In this document: positions 16,042 to 23,281 of the stretch, piece by piece
Layout of the letters: each line of letters starts with the position of its first letter
How positions within the stretch are numbered: the first letter of the stretch is position 1
Assembly: GCF_038595055.1 (NCBI RefSeq)
Contig: NZ_CP152002.1
Location: 3,454,501 to 3,518,500 of the forward strand
Source: Paenibacillus sp. FSL R7-0345
Lineage (GTDB): Bacteria > Bacillota > Bacilli > Paenibacillales > Paenibacillaceae
Direction of reading: 5' to 3'
Length of the DNA: 64,000 nucleotides
Notes under the pieces: generated by a model
What the model was told of the DNA's origin: nothing
Seen by the model: only the letters and a program-made list of their open reading frames with translations
Databases searched by the model: none
Position numbers and translations under genes: made by a program

Positions 16042-16677
16042 TTACGTACTCAAATGCTCAACCAGCATCTCTGCAAAGCGGCGGGCAATCCGGATTTCCT
16101 GCGGATTCGTCTTCTCTCCGCCCCCGGTGCTCATGCTCATCTTCTGAAGTAAGGCCATCATCGAGGTGAAGATAAAGTGGGCGGTCTCCAGCGGCTCCGG
16201 GTCAGGTTGCAATGAATCATCCTTGATTCCGGTCTCCAGCGTATCCAATAAGAAATGCTGCTCCTTCTCGCGGCCGATAAACGCCTCATACTGTGCTTTA
16301 AGCCCGCTTGCGGATTCATAAGCCTCATAATGCAGATCAAACAGCAGAATGAAGCGGATGTAACCCGGATAGGCGGCAGCATATTCAATCCAGGCATTCA
16401 GCATGGAGACAAGCATCTGTTTGCCGCTCATCCCGGCAGCAGGTGCTTGTGTGATATGTCCGGTCATATTCTCGAGAATTTCTACCTGAACCTCAAAGAC
16501 CAGCTCATCGATGGTTTGAAAATGCTTGTAAAAGGTAACACGGCTTATTCCCGCAAGACTGCAGATATCCTTTACATTTACTTTGAGAAAGCTTTCCCTG
16601 ATAAACAGCTCCTTCGCAGCAGCTATCAGATCATCACGGTTTTTGTTTTTGAGATGGGTATGCCAGTTTTCAGTCAT
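16042..16677 (-). CDS. TetR-family repressor of the adjacent efflux gene
   Basis: This 211-residue regulator has an N-terminal helix-turn-helix (residues 15-60) reading NVKDICSLAGISRVTFYKHF and a helical ligand domain. It lies downstream of the MFS efflux gene in the same transcript, its ATG overlapping the MFS stop by eight bases (ATGACTGA). I chose ATG 16677 (MTENW) for that coupling. An upstream ATG at 16713 has no ribosome binding site. It probably binds the paired palindromes at 17892-17923, giving feedback control of the pump and itself. Confidence 0.85.
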   Translation of the reverse strand: MTENWHTHLKNKNRDDLIAAAKELFIRESFLKVNVKDICSLAGISRVTFYKHFQTIDELVFEVQVEILENMTGHITQAPAAGMSGKQMLVSMLNAWIEYAAAYPGYIRFILLFDLHYEAYESASGLKAQYEAFIGREKEQHFLLDTLETGIKDDSLQPDPEPLETAHFIFTSMMALLQKMSMSTGGGEKTNPQEIRIARRFAEMLVEHLST

Positions 16678-17872
16678 GGGCAGCCGTCCGTTCCTGTCTA
16701 TTATTCGGAGCATGAATGGTTAAGAAAAGTGCAGAGGCAAGAATGCCTGCCCCTAAAATGTAAGGCATATGGATATGCCAGTCAAACAGCTGGCCCGCAA
16801 TAACCGGCCCGAGAATGCTTCCTATACTCGTGTAGGTTGTGCTCAAGCCGGCTGCATATCCCTGACGGTCACCGGCGGAATTGGCGATAATTGTACTCAG
16901 GGTAGGCCGCATAAAAGCATTAAAGGCAAAGAACAGCCCCGACACTACCAGCAGATATCCGAGATTTACGGTGAACAGCATGAACAGGAGGGCGGCAGCG
17001 GTTACGACCAGCGAGAGGCGGATCAGCTTCATTTCACCGAGCTTTTTAATGAAACGGTCAAGCAGCCATACCTGTACTATAATCCCGATCACCGCACCAA
17101 CTGTAATCAGCACTGAGATCTGCGCTGCATCATAGCCGTATTTCTGTTCTACAAACAGGGCGTACACCGTTTCATAATTCATCAGGCCAAAGGTAATGAT
17201 TAAGATAAGCAGCAGGTACTGGAAATAGGAGGTGCGGAAGGAATTGCGGATCATACTGGTGACCGGCTCACGCCGGCCCCGCTCCATAGCTGCGTTACGC
17301 ATCTCTTGCGGCAGTGTTTCAGGCATAAAGAAGCATAGCAGCATTGCGATAAATCCCAAACCGCCGGCAAAAAAATAGGGGACCCGGATACCCAGCTCTG
17401 CGATCAGTCCGCCTAATCCGGGACCCAGCACCATTCCCAGATTCATCGCTGCCCCCAGATAACCCATGCCCTTGGCACGTGTATCCGCAGTAGTAATATC
17501 AGCAACGTACGCCATATTGGCCGGAACCATGATTCCGACGCCGATACCGCCGATAAACCGGGCTATGTACAGAATTGAAAGGGTATCTCCGACAGCAAAC
17601 ATAAGATCGGATACGACAGTCAGCAGCAGTCCGGCGATCAGCATCGGCTTCCGGCCCAGACGGTCGGAGAGCTGCCCGCCGACAGGCGAGAAAATAAACT
17701 GCGCCGCCCCGAAAGCGGCGATAAGATATCCGGCCGCTGCCCCGGCTGCATTAAATTGCTTCAAATATTCAGGAAGGATGGGAATAACCATACCCTGACC
17801 CAGCAAAGCGATAAACAGATTCAGCATTAAGATGAATAACGGAAATTTGGCAGACTTGGATAAGCTGCTCAT
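16670..17872 (-). CDS. MFS multidrug efflux transporter
   Basis: A 400-residue, 12-helix proton antiporter of the DHA1 group. Motif A is GGQLSDRLGRKPML after helix 2, and the antiporter motif C is GMVLGPGLGG in helix 5. These features fit NorA/Bmr/TetA-like drug pumps. AAGGAGG precedes ATG 17872. It is the first gene of an operon with the TetR repressor and lies directly below the operator. The drug spectrum cannot be predicted. Confidence 0.87.
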   Translation of the reverse strand: MSSLSKSAKFPLFILMLNLFIALLGQGMVIPILPEYLKQFNAAGAAAGYLIAAFGAAQFIFSPVGGQLSDRLGRKPMLIAGLLLTVVSDLMFAVGDTLSILYIARFIGGIGVGIMVPANMAYVADITTADTRAKGMGYLGAAMNLGMVLGPGLGGLIAELGIRVPYFFAGGLGFIAMLLCFFMPETLPQEMRNAAMERGRREPVTSMIRNSFRTSYFQYLLLILIITFGLMNYETVYALFVEQKYGYDAAQISVLITVGAVIGIIVQVWLLDRFIKKLGEMKLIRLSLVVTAAALLFMLFTVNLGYLLVVSGLFFAFNAFMRPTLSTIIANSAGDRQGYAAGLSTTYTSIGSILGPVIAGQLFDWHIHMPYILGAGILASALFLTIHAPNNRQERTAAHD

Positions 17873-17887
17873 AGAATAGCCTCCTTA

Positions 17888-17927
17888 ATGATTTACACGG
17901 TGATAATATTAACACGGTGTAAATCAT
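17888..17927. promoter_or_regulatory. Paired TetR operator
   Basis: An 11-bp perfect inverted repeat (ATGATTTACAC at 17888-17898, GTGTAAATCAT at 17917-17927) encloses two dyads, TTTACACGGTGATAA (17892-17906) and TTAACACGGTGTAAA (17909-17923), centred 17 bp apart. It sits 16 bp or more before the MFS start, over the likely minus-strand promoter. Confidence 0.7.
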
Positions 17928-17959
17928 AAACGAAACCCGAAAAACTTACAAGACTGAAT

Positions 17960-17988
17960 TTGGCGATTGTCCTGAAACCGGATTACTA
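17960..17988 (+). promoter_or_regulatory. Possible promoter of the polyketide operon
   Basis: TTGGCG (17960-17965) and TTACTA (17983-17988) are 17 bp apart. The match is moderate. Confidence 0.35.
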
Positions 17989-18057
17989 AAGGCCTGAACA
18001 GGGTAAACATGTTTAATCCAAAAAGCAAGCCCAAATCCATTAACGGAGGCTGAACAA

Positions 18058-19215
18058 ATGACACAACTGAACAGTAATACAGGAGCAGCGATTCTCGGAA
18101 TGGGTACAGCTCTCCCGCTGTATTCAATTGCACAGGCAGATGTAGCTGAGCTGATCGCCTCATCGCTGCAGGATAAGCCGGAGCTGGCCCGTTTTGCCAG
18201 GAGAATCTTCAAATCCTGCGGAGTCGAGAACCGCTACACCTGCGATGACAGTTATCTGGGGACAGCGGATACCTGCCGCTATCTGCCTTCCGGAGACGGG
18301 GCGGAAATTCCTACAACAGAAGAGCGGATGAAGAAATATCAGCAGGAAGCCCCTCCGCTGGCACTGGAAGCAGCCAAACGGTCTCTGCAGGATGCAGGGC
18401 AGGAGCCCGGCGAAATTACCCACGTTATTACTGTCAGCTGTACCGGCCAATATCTGCCGGGACTGGATGTCATGCTGATTAAAGAGCTGGGCTTGTCTCC
18501 GCGTGTGAACCGGCTTCCGTTAATATTCCAGGGCTGCGCGGCCGGACTTAAAGCGATTCAGATGGCCCGTGATGTCGTTCTCGGGGCTCCCGGCTCCCGC
18601 GTGCTTGTTGTCTGTGTTGAGCTGTGTACGCTGCATTTTCAGCCGGTGAAGGAACGGGAAGCCTTGTTTGCAGCGTCTTTCTTTGGTGATGCTTCTGCCG
18701 CCTGCGTGATCGGTGAACCGGAGGCAAGGCATACACACTGCCTCAGTCTGGGTAAGGGCTATCAGGTGCTGCTACCGGATTCCGCTGAGGATATGACCTG
18801 GGAAGTAGGCAATACCGGCTTCGATCTGTATTTATCCCCGCGGATTCCCAAGCTGCTCGGAACCCACCTGGAGTCAGAGCTCGGACTGCTGCTCGGAGAC
18901 AGTCCGCTTCCGGAGCTGTGGGCGATACATCCGGGTGGACGCGGCATTGTCGATTCCGTACAGGAGGTTATGAGACTAAGTGATGAGCAGACAAGGTACA
19001 GCCGGGAAATCTTAAGAACAGCCGGTAATCTGTCCTCCGCCACCATTCTGTTTGTGCTTGAGTCCATGCGCCGGGACATGCAGGCCCGTAATGAAAAAGC
19101 GAAGGAAGGAGTCGCGATGGCCTTCGGACCGGGCCTGACCGCTGAGCTGATGTCCTTCACTTATGTTCCGGCTTACTCACCGTCCTATCAGGAGGCCGGC
19201 CATGCCGTTTTTTAG
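18058..19215 (+). CDS. Type III polyketide synthase
   Basis: This 385-residue chalcone/stilbene-synthase family enzyme condenses an acyl starter with malonyl-CoA units to make alkylpyrone or alkylresorcinol-type products. The catalytic triad is complete: Cys160 (FQGCAAG), His291 (AIHPGG) and Asn324 (AGNLSSATI). The C-terminal GFGPG-like loop reads AFGPGLTAE. ACGGAGG lies upstream of ATG 18058. The gene overlaps the methyltransferase and is followed by a flavoprotein, the same gene order as the Streptomyces srsABC alkylquinone operon. The chain length and cyclisation type are unknown. Confidence 0.92.
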   Translation: MTQLNSNTGAAILGMGTALPLYSIAQADVAELIASSLQDKPELARFARRIFKSCGVENRYTCDDSYLGTADTCRYLPSGDGAEIPTTEERMKKYQQEAPPLALEAAKRSLQDAGQEPGEITHVITVSCTGQYLPGLDVMLIKELGLSPRVNRLPLIFQGCAAGLKAIQMARDVVLGAPGSRVLVVCVELCTLHFQPVKEREALFAASFFGDASAACVIGEPEARHTHCLSLGKGYQVLLPDSAEDMTWEVGNTGFDLYLSPRIPKLLGTHLESELGLLLGDSPLPELWAIHPGGRGIVDSVQEVMRLSDEQTRYSREILRTAGNLSSATILFVLESMRRDMQARNEKAKEGVAMAFGPGLTAELMSFTYVPAYSPSYQEAGHAVF

Positions 19216-19927
19216 AGCCTTGTCGGTCCGGGCCAAAGAGGATGAGCTGATGGATGACTTCTCCATGGGCGGCGAAGAGCTGAGTGAGGCTTTGAAGCAC
19301 CTGCGGCGGCTGAACCGGATCTTTGCGGCCCCGGGCCCTACCCGGGACGGGGTGGAGAAGCTCTGGCAGGCCATCGGGCAGCCGCAGAAGCTCAGTATTC
19401 TCGATGTCGGCGCAGGCTCGGGCGATGTGAACGTCAAGCTGCTGGAGTGGGCAGACCGCAAAGGAATCGAGCTTGAGATTACGCTGGTCGATATGACAGA
19501 GGAAGCCTGCGAGGAAGCAAGGCGACTGTTCCGGAACGAACCAAGAGTAAGCGTGCTGCGGGCGGATTTGCAGGAGCTTGCTGATGCTTCGGCGGATATA
19601 GTGACCGGCTCACAGTTTGTACATCATTTTGACGGCCAGCAGCTGGTAGATATGGTGGCCCATATGCGGAGGGCGTCAAGGCATGGTGTGGTGATCAATG
19701 ATATCCACCGGCATCCGGTATCGTATACGGCTGTGTGGGTAATGACGCGGATGATCTCGCGCAACCGGTATATCCGGCACGACGGTCCGTTATCTGTGGC
19801 AAAAGGATTTAAGGACAGGGACTGGCAGGAGCTGAAGCATCAGCTGCAGGCAGAAGCAATGACGTATACCTGGAAGCCGCTGTTCCGTTATTCAGTGGTC
19901 ATACCGAAGCAGGTGAGCAGCCGATGA
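19202..19927 (+). CDS. SAM-dependent methyltransferase of the polyketide operon
   Basis: A 241-residue class I methyltransferase with the SAM motif ILDVGAGSGDVNVKLLEW, acidic end of strand 2 (TLVDMTEEA), and the region VINDIHRHPVSY typical of tailoring enzymes near type III PKSs. It likely methylates a hydroxyl or ring carbon of the polyketide. ATG 19202 has AGGAGG 7 nt upstream and overlaps the synthase stop by 14 bp. An in-frame upstream ATG at 19163 lies inside the synthase and is unlikely. Confidence 0.82.
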   Translation: MPFFRALSVRAKEDELMDDFSMGGEELSEALKHLRRLNRIFAAPGPTRDGVEKLWQAIGQPQKLSILDVGAGSGDVNVKLLEWADRKGIELEITLVDMTEEACEEARRLFRNEPRVSVLRADLQELADASADIVTGSQFVHHFDGQQLVDMVAHMRRASRHGVVINDIHRHPVSYTAVWVMTRMISRNRYIRHDGPLSVAKGFKDRDWQELKHQLQAEAMTYTWKPLFRYSVVIPKQVSSR

Positions 19928-21075
19928 CCAGGCAGGCAGATGTAATTGTAGCCGGGGCGGGGATTGCCGGCAGCAGCGCAGCCCTTCAGCTGGCTGCTCT
20001 GGGGCACCGGACGATCCTGCTGGACCGGCAGGAATTCCCCCGGCACAAAACCTGCGGGGAGTTCATGTCCCCCGAGACGAAGGAAATGCTGGCGGTGCTT
20101 GGAATTAATCTCGTGAGCCGCACGCCGGCTCCGGGTAATATGAATAAAGCCCGCATTATCCTGCCCCGCGGCGGAGAGATCGGGGCACCGCTGCCGGGGA
20201 ATGCAACCGGGATCAGCCGTTATGAGCTTGACCGGATTCTCCATGAGAAGGCAGAATCAGCCGGGGCAGAAATCGTTACTAAGGCTGTAGTTACCGGTAT
20301 CCGCAAGCTGGATGATAACCGGTATGAAGTCGATACCCGGCAGGGAGACAGAAAGGTTTCATATCAGGCCCTTGCTGTCATCGGGGCCTACGGGACCAAG
20401 AAGCCGCGCGGTGTAGCGTCCGGCGCAGAGGATACCCGGGATAATACCGTATATATCGGAATCAAATCTCATTACCGCGGGATAGCCATTCCCGAACAGG
20501 TAGAGCTGTACTTCTGTGAAGGAGGCTACATCGGAATATCTCCGATCGAGGACGGGAAGGTGAATGTTGCGGCCCTGCTGACCCTGGACTCTGTCCAGGG
20601 CAGAGGCAAATCGGTGCAGGAGATTCTGCAGAAGGCCGCCGGCGGCAATCGGCACCTGACCGCCCGGCTCGCAGAAGGAACGCCGGTGACGGACACCCAG
20701 GTATCCATCGCCCCGGTACGCTTATCGGATACTCCTGAGCCGTGGTCGGAATTTCCCCATATCGGCGATGCCATGCTCATGATCCCGCCGCTCTGCGGGG
20801 ACGGTATGTCGATCGCCCTGCGGTCCGCGCTGATCTGCTCAGGCTGGACTGACAGGTACCTTAAAGGCATGATCAGCTATGAGGAGTGGCAGACCGGGTA
20901 TTCGGCGGAAGCGGACCAGGAGTTCACCCGGCTGCTGAAGCGGGCCCGGAGAATTCAAAAGCTGGCGTTTGCCAAAACTAACAGGCTGTATCCCGGCCTG
21001 GCCCGGGTATTTCCGGGCTTGGCCAGGTATGTCATCAAAGCAACCCGCTTATCGGAAACCGGGATGGCCCGGTAA
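19924..21075 (+). CDS. FAD-dependent oxidoreductase of the polyketide operon
   Basis: The 383-residue flavoprotein has an N-terminal FAD motif (VIVAGAGIAGSSAALQLA), a motif FPRHKTCGEFMSPET as in geranylgeranyl-reductase-like and hydroxylase proteins, and a second FAD contact PPLCGDGMSIALRSA. It probably hydroxylates or oxidises the polyketide ring, as SrsC does in Streptomyces. It overlaps the methyltransferase by four bases (ATGA) and ends the operon before a strong terminator. The reaction is inferred from the gene set. Confidence 0.83.
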   Translation: MTRQADVIVAGAGIAGSSAALQLAALGHRTILLDRQEFPRHKTCGEFMSPETKEMLAVLGINLVSRTPAPGNMNKARIILPRGGEIGAPLPGNATGISRYELDRILHEKAESAGAEIVTKAVVTGIRKLDDNRYEVDTRQGDRKVSYQALAVIGAYGTKKPRGVASGAEDTRDNTVYIGIKSHYRGIAIPEQVELYFCEGGYIGISPIEDGKVNVAALLTLDSVQGRGKSVQEILQKAAGGNRHLTARLAEGTPVTDTQVSIAPVRLSDTPEPWSEFPHIGDAMLMIPPLCGDGMSIALRSALICSGWTDRYLKGMISYEEWQTGYSAEADQEFTRLLKRARRIQKLAFAKTNRLYPGLARVFPGLARYVIKATRLSETGMAR

Positions 21076-21098
21076 ACGGTAGATATCAGCTTCACTAT

Positions 21099-21123
21099 GC
21101 CGCCTTTCAGGCGGCTTTTTATT
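21099..21123 (+). terminator. Rho-independent terminator
   Basis: GCCGCC (21099-21104) and GGCGGC (21110-21115) with loop TTTCA are followed by TTTTTATTT. Confidence 0.85.
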
Positions 21124-21238
21124 TGCTTGATAAACAAGTATTCAATAATAATATATTAATAATAAACATTAATTTATTGTTTTACGATAAATTACATGAT
21201 AAGATACTGGCAACAATAATTTAAACGGGGTGTTCGTA

Positions 21239-21718
21239 ATGAAACAGGGCTCGACTATATTTCTTAAAGCAGTGCTTATATGTATCGGATTAACGGCAGG
21301 TGCTGTATCAGTCCTTGTACTGCCGGGGGTTGCCGCAAGAGATGCTGCAGCGCATCCTGAGACAGCTTATCTGCAATATCCGTTTTTAGCTTGCGCCTTT
21401 ACCCTGTCTGCTTTGTTCATATCCGCAGTGTATCAGGCATACAAAGTATTAGGATACATAGACCGGAACCAGGCGTACTCAGAACTGTCTGTCCTATCTT
21501 TAAGAACGATTAAGCGCTGTGCTGCCGCAGTTTGTGTGCTTATAGCAGCCGGGAGCCTGTTTGTCATCTGCTTTATGGAAGGTGACAGGGCAGGGGTGTT
21601 GATGCTTGGATTCATCGGCACCTTCGTCTCCGGTGTCATAGCAGCATTTGCAGCGGTTATGCAGAAGATCTTTAAGGACGGCATTGAGCTGAAGTCGGAA
21701 AATGAACTTATTATTTGA
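21239..21718 (+). CDS. DUF2975 membrane protein (YoaS-like)
   Basis: A 159-residue integral membrane protein with four predicted helices (residues about 8-30, 45-70, 95-120, 125-150) and the inter-helix segment YKVLGYIDRNQAYSELSVLSL, typical of DUF2975. The biochemical role of the family is unknown. ATG 21239 follows GGGGTG, and an in-frame GTG at 21230 is part of that region. It lies 15 bp before a DUF817 gene, the same pairing as yoaS-yoaT in Bacillus subtilis. The short upstream gap is very AT-rich. Confidence 0.7.
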   Translation: MKQGSTIFLKAVLICIGLTAGAVSVLVLPGVAARDAAAHPETAYLQYPFLACAFTLSALFISAVYQAYKVLGYIDRNQAYSELSVLSLRTIKRCAAAVCVLIAAGSLFVICFMEGDRAGVLMLGFIGTFVSGVIAAFAAVMQKIFKDGIELKSENELII

Positions 21719-21733
21719 GGTGAATCTCCTGTC

Positions 21734-22516
21734 ATGACCAGAACCGTAAGTAAATCCTTAACCCAGCTGCTGCATTTTGGATACCATCAGGCGATGAGCT
21801 GTATTTTTCCGGTAGCCATCTTTGCCACTCTGGCACTGTCCGGTATGATAAACATCCCGTTTATTCACCGTTATGACGCCATTCTGCTCGTCCTGCTCAC
21901 CGTCCAGTACCTGATGTACCGCAGCGGGCTGGAGACGCTTGATGAGATCAAGGTGATTTGTGTCTTTCACATCATTGGCCTGCTGCTGGAGATATACAAA
22001 GTCCGTATGGGCTCATGGGCCTACCCTGAACCGGGCTTCAGCAAAATATCCGGCGTGCCGCTCTACAGCGGATTTATGTACGCCAGTGTAGCCAGCTTCA
22101 TGTGCCAGATCTGGCGCAGGCTGCGGATGGATATGACCGGCTGGCCGGGGCTGGCTCCGGCAGGGCTACTCGGCGGAGCCATCTACCTGAACTTTTTTAC
22201 CCATCATTTCATTCCGGATTTCCGCTGGTGGCTGACCTCGCTTGTGCTGATCATCTTCTGGCGGACCTGGATCATTTACCGCGTTCGGAGCGTTACCTAC
22301 CGGATGCCGCTGACACTGGCGTTTGTGCTCGTCGGCTTTTTTATCTGGCTGGCCGAGAATATCGCTACCTTCTTTAATGCCTGGAAGTATCCGGATCAGC
22401 ACCAGACCTGGCAGATGGTCGGCTTCGGCAAAATCAGCTCCTGGTTTCTGCTGGTCATTATCAGCGTGATCATCGTTGCGCAGCTTAAACATGTGAAGGC
22501 CGGGAGGGGGAGTTGA
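21734..22516 (+). CDS. DUF817 membrane protein (YoaT-like)
   Basis: This 260-residue protein has about seven or eight membrane helices and family-typical stretches EIYKVRMGSWAYPEPG, HHFIPDFRWWL and NIATFFNAWKYPDQ. No enzymatic function is established. GAGGTGA overlapping the DUF2975 stop serves as its ribosome binding site, so the two genes form an operon. Its TGA falls inside the -35 element of the next promoter. Confidence 0.75.
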   Translation: MTRTVSKSLTQLLHFGYHQAMSCIFPVAIFATLALSGMINIPFIHRYDAILLVLLTVQYLMYRSGLETLDEIKVICVFHIIGLLLEIYKVRMGSWAYPEPGFSKISGVPLYSGFMYASVASFMCQIWRRLRMDMTGWPGLAPAGLLGGAIYLNFFTHHFIPDFRWWLTSLVLIIFWRTWIIYRVRSVTYRMPLTLAFVLVGFFIWLAENIATFFNAWKYPDQHQTWQMVGFGKISSWFLLVIISVIIVAQLKHVKAGRGS

Positions 22517-22562
22517 CTTTTAAAAACCTCCCTACTATAATTCAGGAATGAATATTCATTCC
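22513..22562 (+). promoter_or_regulatory. Promoter and 18-bp TetR operator upstream of tetR
   Basis: TTGACT (22513-22518) and TATAAT (22536-22541), 17 bp apart, are followed at once by the perfect palindrome GGAATGAATATTCATTCC (22545-22562). The palindrome covers the predicted start point, so repressor binding would block transcription. Confidence 0.85.
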
Positions 22563-22585
22563 GCAAAGGAGGTGTAACGATTCCA

Positions 22586-23152
22586 ATGGCCAAAAACAAA
22601 CAGGAAGATATCTATGCAGCGGCAATGCAGTTATTTGCAGCCCGCGGGTATGACGGTACCACAGTGCCCATGATTGCCGAACAGGCTAAAGTCGGGGCCG
22701 GGACGATCTACCGCTATTTTGAGAATAAGGAAGCACTGGTGAATTCATTGATCACTGACTGTGTACGTAAGCTAACAGAAGTAATCAGAACCGGGTTTCC
22801 TGAGCATGAGCCTGTACGGATGCTGTTCACTCATATCTATAGCCGGGTATTTGATTATGCCAGAAACAATTTTGATGCCTTTCTGTTCATAAATACCCAC
22901 GATGACGCGTACTATCTGGATGAGCAGAGCAGGCAGGTGATTAATGAGCTCATGGCTTTTATCGGTGAAACGATTGAGTTAGGGCAGCAGCAGAATGAAA
23001 TTCGCAAGCTTCCTACTTGTGCTTTAATCGCAATAGTGTACGCACCGATCAGCATGATGATCAAGCAGATACAAAATGATGTACTGATCTATTCAGAGGA
23101 GCTGTACAACGATCTTGAGGATAGTGCCTGGAACGCTATTTGTATCCGCTAA
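22586..23152 (+). CDS. TetR-family repressor of the MMPL exporter
   Basis: The 188-residue regulator begins with the classic TetR helix-turn-helix (residues 8-52: TTVPMIAEQAKVGAGTIYRY). The C-terminal part is a helical ligand domain. Identical 18-bp palindromes lie before this gene and before the MMPL gene, so it likely represses both. AAAGGAGGTG is 12 nt before ATG 22586, a slightly long spacing. Confidence 0.88.
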   Translation: MAKNKQEDIYAAAMQLFAARGYDGTTVPMIAEQAKVGAGTIYRYFENKEALVNSLITDCVRKLTEVIRTGFPEHEPVRMLFTHIYSRVFDYARNNFDAFLFINTHDDAYYLDEQSRQVINELMAFIGETIELGQQQNEIRKLPTCALIAIVYAPISMMIKQIQNDVLIYSEELYNDLEDSAWNAICIR

Positions 23153-23185
23153 ACCGCTAATCATTTAGTGGTTTCTGCCGTATGC

Positions 23186-23203
23186 GGAATGAATATTCAT
23201 TCC
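23186..23203. promoter_or_regulatory. Second copy of the 18-bp TetR operator
   Basis: GGAATGAATATTCATTCC is repeated exactly, 79 bp before the MMPL start. A weaker stem (AAACCGCTAA/TTAGTGGTTT, 23152-23175) just upstream may end the tetR message. Confidence 0.8.
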
Positions 23204-23281
23204 TATAGCTGAAATAACGAAAATTCATCCGACATAAGGATTAAATCATACATCCATACCATTATAGAGAAGGTGCGTCTA

